Source: Pseudozyma flocculosa PF-1 (taxonomy: Eukaryota; Basidiomycota; Ustilaginomycetes; Ustilaginales; Ustilaginaceae). Taken from it: DNA of 55,127 nucleotides. The stretch's first letter is position 1, and every line of letters starts with the position of its first letter. The notes under the pieces were generated by a model, which was given only the letters and a program-made list of their open reading frames with translations, made no database searches and was not told the DNA's origin. The stretch is taken from the NCBI RefSeq assembly GCF_000417875.1, contig NW_006920886.1, positions 34,410 to 89,536 of the forward strand. Reading direction: 5' to 3'. The position numbers and the translations under genes are program-made. Shown piece after piece: positions 1 to 9,844 of this stretch.

Positions 1-2068
1 GCCTGCCTGGCCCGTACGGTCGGTCGGTCGGTCGGTCGGTGTTTGCCGAGGGCAAGGCGAGGCAGGCAGGCCCAGGCGGGCAGGCGGGCAGGCGGTCGAC
101 AGATGGACAGCTTCCGATTGATTGTCGCCCGGCAGGCGGCAGGCAAGCAGCAGCAGCAGCAGAAGCGGCAGAGGGGCGGAGGGAGGCCAGTTGTTGAAAA
201 CAGCATGGCGGGCGGGCTGGCTGGCTGGCGCTGGGGCAAGGCGAGCTAGAGTGCGGGTCCCCGGCCGCTGCTCCCCCCCTCCTTGCGTTGCCTGCTTGCT
301 TGCTTGCTTCTTGGCCGCCTCGTTTCGCCCTCGGTCGGTCGGGCCCCCTCATCCGCACGGCGGCCGACAAGAAGGTAGGACCCGACCCGCGAACCGACAA
401 CACGACGTCGGGACTGCGGCCGCTCTGCTGTACGATACGCTTTGCAGAGCATGGCATGGCATGGCGGTGCCGCTCTGGTGAACATTACGATCGCCAGCCA
501 GGTTCTGTCTCCGACGTCGGTTCACTTCCATCCCGATTGGAACCAAGCCAAGGGCCGGAGACGACGACACCGTCCCACCCGGGCGACACCGGCTCCGCGG
601 ATCGGGTGCCGAATCCGAGCAGTGTCGTTTCTTGTCCGCGTCGAGGCGAGTGGTGGCCTGACTTTTTCTTCGCTCCTCTCTCTTCCTTCGTGGGCGGGTG
701 GGCACATCGTGTCGTCGTCGTCGTCTTCTTCCGCAGCGCAGCGCAACGAGACGCTGGCTTTCTCGCTCGCTCCGGAGATCTCTGACTGCCAGCATGTGTG
801 TGTGCATGGCGCACACAGGGAGGCAAGGCAGGCAGGCAGGCAAGCAAGCAAGAGATGGAATGGCGGGAGGCGGGAGGCGGCGCGCCGTGTCTGGTGCGGT
901 GCCGGTCGTCGAGCACAAGCACCAGGGTTGGGCGCAGCACCGTGCATCCCAACAAACAAGCAAGCAGCAAGCAAGCAAGGCGGAGGCTACCGGGCCAGGC
1001 CGGCATGGATGCGTGCACCGCCCGCCCATCCGCCACCGTACCTGCCTCTTGGCACCATACTATCCATGAACCAACGACCCAGCGTTGCCCTTCGAGGCCC
1101 GAATCAACGGAGTAGGACGGCAGCAGGGTCTAGTCTAGACTAGGCCGTCGATCCTTGCTTGTGACTCTCGGCCTCGTGGCCAGGTTCGAGGCTAGGGACG
1201 GAGCGGGGAAGGGAGTAGGCATGCATGGGCGTGGACGACCGACGAGGCCGCTGCTGGTGTGCAACCAGCCACGTACGGTCACCGCTCGCTCTCTCTTGCT
1301 TGCACCGACAGCCGCTACTCAGACCATGAGCAATCTACCAATCGATAAGGCTCCGGCACACGCTCGAGTCCATCCAGGCAGCCCGGCGGAGCCTTTTACG
1401 GTACCCCTCTCTCGCGGCCAGGGGACGGGCAGCAAGCACCGAAAGCAGCGGAGAGCGAAGAACGGAGGGAGGGAGAAAAAACCCGAATTGTCCGTCGGTC
1501 GGTTCGGTGTCGAGGGACGACGACGGGCCGATGCTTCCGAAGCTAAGAGGTGGTCTGCAGCCGCACCGCACCGCAATGCAGCGCTGTGCCACGCCGTGAG
1601 GCAACAAGCAAGGAAGCTTCTCTCACATACCGGTACGCGCGTCAGCACCGGTCCGGCACAGGGAGCAGCGTCTTGCTTCGCTCATGTCCGACGCCTGACG
1701 CGCAGCACCTGCAAGAGGAGGACGGACGGGTCATCGGGGTGACGTATCGAGGGCGGGGGGGAAGAATCGGGACCTCCCCGCCAGCCGGCCGACGACTTCC
1801 TTGTCCCGCCACCAGACTCGTACCTCACCATCGAAGGTGACGCTTCGACGCCGTCACTGAATCAGGGACAGCAAGAGGGCGAGCAGAAGTAGGAGGAGGA
1901 GAGGGGAGGGGTATCAATCGCAATCGACATTTACGAGTTCCTCTGTGCTGTCTATCGAGACGGATGACGGGACTTGTCCTGACGGTCGTGATTCGACTCG
2001 ACTCGACCAACGAGCGACGACCCAACGATGACTGGCGACCCAACGACCGACGACCGACGACGGCCTGA
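1..2068. other. Gene-poor spacer, no supported gene
   Basis: Reading frames here are short, overlap on both strands and show no recognisable domain. The DNA is rich in short tetranucleotide runs built from GGCA, GCAA and GGTC, for example around 20-100 and 820-860, and in GTAC-containing palindromes. It lies downstream of the Hook gene stop codon, so it may include that gene's 3' untranslated region. Nothing else can be supported. Confidence 0.6.
18..40. repeat. GGTC tetranucleotide microsatellite
   Basis: Five to six perfect tandem copies of GGTC lie at the left edge of the window. It is a simple repeat with no coding context. Confidence 0.9.
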
Positions 2069-5000
2069 CTATCTCCTACTTGCGATCTTGAGCGTCGGGT
2101 TGACGCTGGACCGTTGACGATTCAACCAACTTCCGCCTCCCCCTCCTGCAGCGGCGCTTTTGGATCCGGACGAGTTGACCAGGAGCGCCTTGCTGCTCCC
2201 CATCCCACCACCCCCTCCAATACCAGAATGACCGAACCCACCTCCACCGCCGCCACCGCCACCGCCACCGCCACCGCCGCCGCTGCCGGTGTGGGAACGG
2301 CTGCTCTCGAGTTCGACCATGTACCTCCTCCCCAGATCCTGGAACGCGCTCATCATGAGACGCTGTTCGCGCCGCAGCACCGTCACCTCCTCCTTGAGCC
2401 TCTTGTATCCCCTCTCCCCCTCCTCGTCCCCCCCGACCCCTCCACCACCGTGTTGTTGCGCCGCCGCGGCGACGGCGGAAAACGACGCCATCTCCCTCTC
2501 GCGCTCCTTGAGCATCCGGTCCTGCTGCTTGATAAACATCTTGGCCTTGGCAAACTTGTCCTGCACCGCCTTGAGGTCGCGCGCCCCGTTCATCGCCTCG
2601 ACCTGGAGCGAGGCCACCATATCCTCGACCTCGCGCGGCAGACCTTTGCCGCTCAGCTTGACCCGCAGCTCGCCCAGCGTCCGCTCGCGCTTGAGCGCCT
2701 CGTCGCGCTGCCCGATCGACTCGCTCTGCAGGTCCACCTTTTCCATCAGCAGGCTGTTGACCTGCGCCATCGACATCTTGTTCTGCTCGTGCGCAGACGA
2801 CAGCTTCGTCTTGAGCCGCCGGATCGTCCCCTCCAGCTCGTCCTTTTCCACCTCGATCGACGCCCGCAGCGAGTGCAGGATGTCGACCTGGTCCTTGTTG
2901 ACCAGCGCGACTGCCGAGAGATTTATGCGGAGCAGTAGTGTGTCGAAGGGCGCGTGTCAGCTTCGGCCGCTCTCCCTTCCTTCTGGCGGACGTCGTACGG
3001 CGGCCCAGCCACTCACGGTCCGACTTGGCAATCGTCAGTTCGCGCGTGATCTGCTCGTGCTGCACCTGCAGCGTCGTCAGCTCGCGCTTGCTCTTGTCGA
3101 GCTCGTCGACGACCTCGTTGAGGCGCAGCCGCAGCGCGTACGCCGCCTCGGTGCTGCGTCGGGTGGCACCATCAAGAAGGGATGCTTTGCATGGCGGTCA
3201 GCTCTCCATCCTCCCCCTCCCTCCTCCTCTCTCTCTCTCTCCCTCTTCTTCTTCTTCCTGACCCGCGTCGCCGCGGCGACACTCACCCATCGCCGAGGTC
3301 GGACTTGCCGCTGCGGATGGCCTCGATCTGGTTCTGCAGAATCATTTTCTCGCGGTGCTCGCGCAGGTAGTCGGCTTCGTACCGCGACTTCATCTTCTGC
3401 GCATCCTCGAGCAGGTTCTCGAGCACAATGATGCGCGACTGGTCCGCCTTGTTGGTCCGCGCCGCCTCAAGCTCGCGCATCAACTTGCGCACCCGGATCT
3501 TGAGGTCCGTCATCGTCGTGCCAGAAAGCGCATCTTCGAGCTCGCCCGCCGTGTCGGCCTCGTCGTCGTCTTCGTCGTCGTCATCGCCGTCGTCGTCGCC
3601 GCCGATGCCCCGCGCGGATGCGAAGCTGTTGTCGGCCGCCACGAGCCCCTCGGCGCCGTTCATGGCCACGTCGTCTTGGCTGCCCCCTGCCGCTGCCGCT
3701 GCCGCCGCCGCTGCGGCCTTTTTCCGCTTCGCAGCGCCGCTGCCGTCGTCGCCGCCCAGCTCGAGCTCGCGGATGCGGTCCTGGTAGAGCTCCATCTCCT
3801 CCTTCTCCTTTGCCCTCTGGTCCTCGGACGCCCTGAGCCGCGAGAGCACCTGGTCCTGCTCGTACTTGGACGTATCGAGGTCGCGCTGGAGGTTGGACGC
3901 CTTGGCCTCGAGCTCGGCGATCTGGGTCTTGTACGAGTCCATGAGCGGCTTAAACGCCGAGACGCGCTTGTACTCGTCCTCGAGCGACGCGTTGCGGTTG
4001 ACCAGGTCGGCGTTTTGATCCTCGAGGGCCTTAAGTTGCCTGCGGATGTCGGCGCCCTCCTCGAGCTTCTTTTTGTACTTTTCAATGGCGTTTTCGGCCT
4101 TTTGGAGCTTGTCGGCGGCGTGGCGATGCTCGTCGAGCTGGTCCTTGAAGCGGGTCCCCTCGTCGGCCTTGCGCTGGAGGTCGTCGGTGCGGCGGACGAG
4201 CTCGAGGTTGGCCTTTGTGAGGCGCTCGTGGTCGTTTTCGATGGCGGCGAGGTTGTCCTCGCTCTTGCGCAGCTCGAGCTTGAGGCGCTCAATCTCCTGG
4301 CGCATGAGGACGTCGGCCTGCTCGTTGCGGCTCTCCTCGACCGACTTGCGGTAGGACGCAAGCTCGGAGGTGGCCTGGCGGGTCTCGGCGCGAGACTCTT
4401 GCAGCGTGTCCTCGAGGTTGCGGTGCTCTTCGGCGAGCTGGATGTAGGCCTTTTCGAGCGTCGACTTTTCGTCGCGCAGCCGAGCGAGGTCCTGGGCCAT
4501 TTCCTCTTTAGACTGGCCGAAGGCGTCGTCGCCGTCGGTGTCGGCGCTGCCGTCGCCGTTGGTCCGGCGGCCATCGGCATTGGCCTGCTGATCGGCGGCG
4601 AGCTGCTGGTCCTGGCCCTGTTTGATGGCGTCCATGATGCGTGCGATGGCCATCATGAGCTGATGCTGGTGTTCCTGGGGCAGGGTCTGAATTGCGGCAA
4701 TGTGGCGGTCGTTTTCGTCGCTCTGGACGGCGATGCCGATGGCGAGGAGGCAGAGGCTGTTGAGGTGCGCCTTGTCCGAGGAGCGTGCGATGGCGTTGAG
4801 ATCGGGCGCGGGGAGCTGGTGGGTGTCGCACTGGAGGGACTGGGAGTAGTACTGCATCATGAGCTTGTAGAGGCGCTTGAGGGTGCCGATGGTGAGGACC
4901 CAGTTGTCCTTTACGTCTGCGCCGTGCGGGTTGCGGAAGAGGTCCGGGTCGATGGCGGCGAGGAGGTCAAAGAGGGCGACGCCGTCGCAGAGGTCGTCGA

Positions 5001-5187
5001 CGGAGTCGTAGGTGCGGTTGGACGACGACGTCGTCGAGGGCGGCGGCGGTGGGTCGGTGAGCTGTGCATCTTGGTCGGTGCCGTCGGTGGTGTTGGAGGC
5101 GGCAGGTGGTGCGGCGGTGGTATCTGGGTCGAGAACGGCGCGCACCCAGGCGAGGTAGGCGTTTGCCTCTGCGTCGACCGACGACAT
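2069..5187 (-). CDS. hok1: Hook-type dynein/kinesin adaptor (Hok1-like)
   Basis: Hook proteins link dynein and kinesin-3 to early endosomes; in the smut Ustilago maydis the orthologue is Hok1. I read three exons, complement(2069..2910, 3017..3153, 3287..5187), about 959 residues. Both introns have GTGAG donors and CAG acceptors, and the phases match. The first ~200 residues form the HOOK N-terminal calponin-like domain that contacts dynein light intermediate chain, with a WVLTIGTLKRLYKLMMQYY helix and the typical conserved LLAIGIAVQ segment. Residues ~230-840 are nearly continuous heptad coiled coil, interrupted by an Ala-rich run and an acidic patch. The C-terminal cargo-binding part ends in a long Gly run encoded by a CCGCCA repeat, which is unusual and probably disordered. 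The start is the first ATG of exon 1, in the divergent spacer shared with the SIKE-like gene. Family is certain; the symbol assumes orthology. Confidence 0.92.
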
Positions 5188-5838
5188 GGTGGCGGTTGGG
5201 GAGAGAGCTGCGGCAGCGGCGGCAGCCGAGGCAGGTTGTGTTGCCAGTCGAGGTCGAGGTCGAGGTCGAGGTCGAGATCGAGGTCGAGGTCGAGATCGAG
5301 GTCGAGGTGTGGGCGAGTGCAGTTTTCGCGTGGACCAAGATGGGTGGCAGGAGCGTTGTTGGCCGTGATTGTGAGGATGAGTGCGGTGGTCGTGGGTATG
5401 GGAGCGTTGATGGTGATGGCAATGACGACGGCGGTGGGTGGGGGAGGAGCGAGGGCCGAGCAGCCGTCAAAGCAGCGAGCAAAGCAAGGAGGTGGTTGGT
5501 GGTGGACAGCCGGCGCGAGTGGGTGGTCTGAGCGTGCCAAAGAGTGTCACTTTTGCACCGAGCAGCAGCAGCGGGCAGCGCGCAGCGAGCAGCGAGAGCA
5601 GCTGGCAGGCTACTCCACGGTCACCCAACCCCCCGAAAATCGCCTCGCCTCGCCTCAACTCTTCTCGACGACCACCATCACCCCCCGCCATCACCATCGA
5701 CACACCGCGCCAGCCGCACGCACAACCTCGCATCTCTCTGGCGGCGCAAATCGTCCTACACCATCCTTGCGCGCCTCTCTTTCTCTCCCCCCTCTCTCCC
5801 CCCTCTCTCCCCTCACCCTCGCCTCGCCTCGCCCGCCC
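5188..5838. promoter_or_regulatory. Divergent promoter spacer, Hook / SIKE-like gene
   Basis: This 651-bp spacer separates two start codons pointing away from each other, so it must hold both promoters. It contains a hexanucleotide repeat at 5247-5308 and a strong pyrimidine stretch just upstream of the SIKE-like ATG (about 5770-5835), as is common at fungal transcription starts. No TATA box is obvious. Open frames here simply translate the repeat. Confidence 0.6.
5247..5308. repeat. GGTCGA hexanucleotide tandem repeat
   Basis: About ten copies of GGTCGA, two of them changed to GATCGA, lie in the divergent promoter between the Hook and SIKE-like genes. The unit contains TCGA palindromes. Translated, it gives alternating Arg-Gly or Asp-Leu, which explains spurious open frames on both strands. 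Confidence 0.9.
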
Positions 5839-7701
5839 ATGACCGCCATGGACGGCGACGAGCTGCAGAGGCTATGGTCCCTCATCGAGGACCTCACTCA
5901 CCAGCTACAGGCAAACAGGCAGCTCTGCGAATCCCTCCAGCAGCAGGCAGACCAGCTAAAGGTGACCACCCTCCCCTACCTCGCCGCCGTCTCCTCGCCA
6001 AACCTGGGCCCACGACTCGACCTCTTCGGTCCACCCTTCCCCTCCCCCTCCCCTCCCCCTCCCCTCCCCACCCCTCCCCTCCCCTCCCCACCCCCTCCCC
6101 TCCCCTCCCCACCAGGGCCAAGCCATACACTCGGGCACCGGCTACGCCCTCCGCCGCTTCAACACCGACATAACTAAGGAAAAGTTCGAGTCCGAGCTCG
6201 AACAGCTCAACGCCTACCTCGTAAAGGACAACCAGAGCCTCGCACACGAAAACAAGCAGCAGTCCATCCTCCTCCGCGAGTACGAAAACACCCTCGAAAC
6301 CGTAATGGCAAAGTTCCGCAGCTTCTCGGTGCGCGTCCGCGGCCCCCTTCGTCGCAACTCTTGTTACTTACTTCTCCCGCCCGGACTGCCTCGCTGACGA
6401 CCCCCGCCACCCCTCCTCGTCCTCCTCCCTCGCCCCACCGGCAACCGCACGGCCACCACCCCCTGCAGCACTCTGCTCAGCAACACACGCTCCAGCTCAC
6501 ATCCCACTACGAGAACCTCCTGGTCAACACCACCCAGAACGCCGCAGAGGCCACCCTCGCCTCCGAGACGGCCTTCAGCGGCACCCTCCAGCATCTCGGC
6601 GGACTCGTACGCAGGGCCCTCCGCACCATGGACGGCGAGTCCAGCGAGACCGACGACGACCAACAGAGCAGCCCCATTGACGCCCACGGCTCACGGCGGC
6701 CACACAAGCAACAGGGCGGGCTCCGGCACAATGGATGGCCCGCCGATCCGCGCTGGTACGGCTCGGGCGGCTACACGGGCAGGGACCTCGATCCCGAAGT
6801 CGAGCGCTCCGAGCGCGCGCTCGCCATGCTCACAGACGAGGAGCGCCTCCGCATCGAAAACGACACGCTGCGCGAGCTCCTCGAGCTCAAGGAGCGCAGC
6901 GACGCCCTCGTCTCGGACGCCCAGCCGGGCCGGCAACCGCAAGCCGCAGCGCCGGCCGATGGCGCCGCCGTATCGGGCTCCACCCTGCTCGGCCCCGTGA
7001 CGCCGGTCAAGCCCAGCTCGACTGGGCCCCTCTCTCCCAGCGCGACGCTGCAGAGGAGCCCCACTTCGCCGACGGCATCGCGCAACCCGCTGGCCATCGA
7101 CCAGGCCACCATCGAGGCCGAGGGCAGCGGCCAGCCGCCGATGAAGGCCCTCGAGATTTCAGAGACGCTGCGCCCGGGCGATCGATCTCCGGTGCAATCG
7201 CCCATCAAGCGCAAAGACCAGATCCTCGAGGAGGCTATCGCCGAGGAGGAGGAAGAGGGACTCGTCGCGGGTGGCGCAGCGTCGACGGCGGCCACATCAG
7301 CAGTCGAGGAGGGAACGGGGTCTGCAGCGGATCAGCAGCAGCAAGGAGCGCAGCAGGGGCCAGAGGCCGGGCCAGCGGACGAGGGTGTGGCGCCAAATCT
7401 GGTGGCAGAAGCGGCACCCTCTGCGCTCGTCTCGACGGGTATCGAGAGCGGCGAAGGCGACGGCAACACCACCGTCACCTCGGTCTCGGGGGGCGAGGTT
7501 GGCACCGATGCGGGACAGGTGACAAGTGGGGCGGCAGAGGCAATAGAAGGTCACGGCGAAGGTGAGGAGGAGGTCAAGGCTGAGCCCCACGCTATCGAGG
7601 CCGAGCCGGTGGGGGGCGAGCAAGAAGCGGCGAGGGATGCGACCGAGGCGGTGGCGCCGCTCGAAGGGACAGATAAGCCGTCGGGCGACTTTCCGGTGAT
7701 T

Positions 7702-7746
<45 letters not shown>

Positions 7747-8085
7747 GCCGAGGGCGAGGGCGAAAGGAGCAGTGCGGCGCCAACCGTGCCTGCTGAGCCC
7801 ACCACGACGGAGCAGGCCGCGCTGCAGGATCCGGCGGCGGGTGTTGCTGGCAAGGCGGACGAGCAGGAGGCCGCTAGTGCCATCGCACAGGACCAAGGCG
7901 GTATGACGACGGCGGCGGGGGCGGCACCGGTGGCGGCGGATGCATCGGCAGGCCAAGAGGACGGGATGGACAAGGAGACGCAGGAAGATGCCGGTACCTC
8001 GGTCGAGGCCAAGGGGACAGACGAGGAGGAAAAGAGCGAGGAGCCGCCGGATCAGGATGCGACGGCCACGGCGTCTGCGACGTAG
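5839..8085 (+). CDS. SIKE/FGFR1OP2-family protein, putative STRIPAK subunit
   Basis: Three exons, 5839-5961, 6116-6328 and 6469-8085, all joined in phase 0, give about 650 residues. The conserved part is the first ~160 residues, a coiled coil. It includes a segment like the family signature where Glu-Asn-Lys is followed by a Leu-rich helix ending in Met-Ala-Lys-Phe-Arg, matching the SIKE/FGFR1OP2 pattern around Met-Ser-Lys-Tyr-Arg. Family members bind striatin within the STRIPAK kinase-phosphatase complex; the filamentous-fungal member is SCI1. After the coiled coil follows ~450 residues of low-complexity, acidic, Ala/Glu-rich tail with a GCA-encoded poly-Ala run near 7702-7745, much longer than in animal members. 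A second in-frame ATG nine bases downstream is an alternative start. The third exon could also begin 12 bases later, in frame. A GCKIII kinase, another STRIPAK partner, lies 17 kb away. Confidence 0.78.
6032..6114 (+). repeat. CCCCT-type pyrimidine tract abutting a 3' splice site
   Basis: About 80 bases of almost pure CCCCT/CCCTCC run directly into the acceptor AG of the first SIKE-like intron. The complementary strand is a series of GGGG runs with short loops, so it fits a G-quadruplex pattern. Confidence 0.85.
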
Positions 8086-8495
8086 AGACGCAGCAGCAGC
8101 AGCAGCCGGTCGGGGCTTGCTACGATGCAACATGGCTGCAATTGGAATGCTGTCCGAGTTCGGTTTGAGCCGCTGACCGCACCTCGCTGTCATACTCGGG
8201 ATGTCGAGCGTCGATTGACCCAAGAGAGGGCGGGCGGGGGTAGGTGGTTGGCGCGCATGCGAGAAGGGAAAAGCCTCGATATTATTGAGAGCGAAAATCG
8301 TGGGCGCTGTGAGGTGGGGCAAGGAGAGTGCTGGCCGGCTGGCCCGAGCGCAAGCACGGCTGCGAGAGGGCGAAGGGGTCGTGTGGAGCAGCCCTCTCCC
8401 TTCCTCGACCACCACCACCACCATCATCGAAGCCTTACCTCGTGATCTTTCCATCACTCTCACAGCATACCATACCTTAAGGACCAACACCGACC
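8086..8495. other. Intergenic spacer upstream of TRS31
   Basis: This tandem-gene spacer holds the 3' end of the SIKE-like gene and the promoter of the Trs31 gene. A CACCAC repeat and a CT-rich segment lie shortly before the TRS31 ATG. I see no gene in it. Confidence 0.6.
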
Positions 8496-9651
8496 ATGTC
8501 GATGCACACGCAACGACCGCCTCCGCAGCGCCTTTCGAACCCGACGGGCCCATCAGCATCTACGGCGGCCGGGTCGATGACGACGACGACGGCAGCGCCG
8601 GGCAGCGGGTCGAGTTACAGCTTCACGTCGCCGCGCACCTCGCTGCCGCCGCCCTTTTCGTCGCGCCGCACCTCGCAGACCTCGTCGTATACCCCGCACC
8701 GTGCATCCTCGACCGGCGGCGGCGGCGGCGGCGGGCGGATCTCTCTCCTCTCCTCTTCTTCCTCTGACCTCTACCACCACGGCAACAACGACAGTACGAC
8801 GACGACGACGACGACGACGGGGGTGGTAGCGGGGGGGCCGGATATCCTCGATCGGCCGCGGGACAAGACGAGATTGGCAGAAGTGGCGCTGGCGAGTCTG
8901 CACTTTCTCGTCGCCGAGGCCGTCGCGTACACCCAGGCGCGCGTCAATGGCATCTCGGACCTCGAGAAACGCCTCTCCCTCCTCGGCTACCACGTCGGCC
9001 AGCGTCTCCTCCCCCTCACACTCCACCGCCAGGAGACGAGCAACAACCCGAAGAACCCAAAGAGGGAGACGAGGCTGCTCCCCACTTTGCTCTGGATCCA
9101 TGGCGCTTTTTGGAAGGCGCTGTTTGGGAGGCAGGCGGATAGTCTTGAGAGGAGCACTGAGGCTGGACGCAGCGACGAGTGTGAGTGCGTCCCTGGTTCT
9201 CTCAGCTCGGTGGAATGCACAGGGTCAAGTGGGCGGTGCGCCCGTTGATGGAATTGCTCACGGCCTCCTCTCCTCCCTCGCCGGCCGACAGACATGATCT
9301 CGACAAACGTGCCCACGTTTTCGCGCGCCATTTCCATCCCAAAGGAAATGTCGCAGCTCTCGGTCGAAGCCATTACGGCGGGTATCGTCGAAGCTGCGCT
9401 CGACGGGCTCGGATTCGTGAGTCGCTCCCGTCGCTCTTTGGACCCCCTGACGCAGCCCCATCGGCAATTCCTGACCCCCCACGTCCCGCCCGTCCGACCT
9501 TTTCTGTTCGCCTTCCTGGCAACGACCGCTCGGACAGCCGGCGAGGGTGACGGCCCATTCGGTACCCACGCCCGAGTTCCCGGCGCGTACCACGATCCTC
9601 ATCAAGCTGGACCGGTCCGTCATGGAGAGGGAGGAGGCGCTCGGGTCGTAG
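8496..9651 (+). CDS. TRS31: TRAPP complex subunit Trs31 (TRAPPC5)
   Basis: Trs31 is a core subunit of the TRAPP tether, which acts as guanine-nucleotide exchange factor for Ypt1/Rab1 in ER-Golgi and intra-Golgi traffic. Exons 8496-9180, 9292-9416 and 9538-9651 join in correct phase to give about 307 residues. The family domain covers residues ~118-307. It has a hydrophobic first helix, the conserved [19 protein letters not shown] segment followed by [11 protein letters not shown], then [22 protein letters not shown] and a C-terminal strand ending ILIKLDRSV. The first ~117 residues are a Ser/Thr/Gly-rich extension with poly-Gly and poly-Thr runs coded by GGC and ACG repeats. Animal TRAPPC5 lacks this extension. 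It converges with the oxidase gene, whose stop lies 193 bases away. Confidence 0.93.
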
Positions 9652-9844
9652 CCTCGACGGTCCCTGGCCTCCAGCCCAGTTCAGTCCCGCTCCCGCTCCC
9701 GCTCTTGCCGTCGTTCAGGTCGCGACGAAGCTCTGATAGGGCATTGCTATTAGACTCGAAGAGATACGGAGCAGGACTCTATGCCAAGGATCACAACGAT
9801 GCCGCGGCCAACGATAAACAAGCAAGCGGCCGACCACGCTGCGA

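Noticed and set aside
5247..5308. Arg-Gly or Asp-Leu repeat protein
   Set aside because: Translation of a promoter hexanucleotide repeat between two divergent genes; no start or domain context.
3355..6177. 940-codon open frame on the plus strand across the Hook gene
   Set aside because: It is antisense to the Hook coding exons and Val/Leu/Glu-rich through codon mirroring in GC-rich DNA; no domain.
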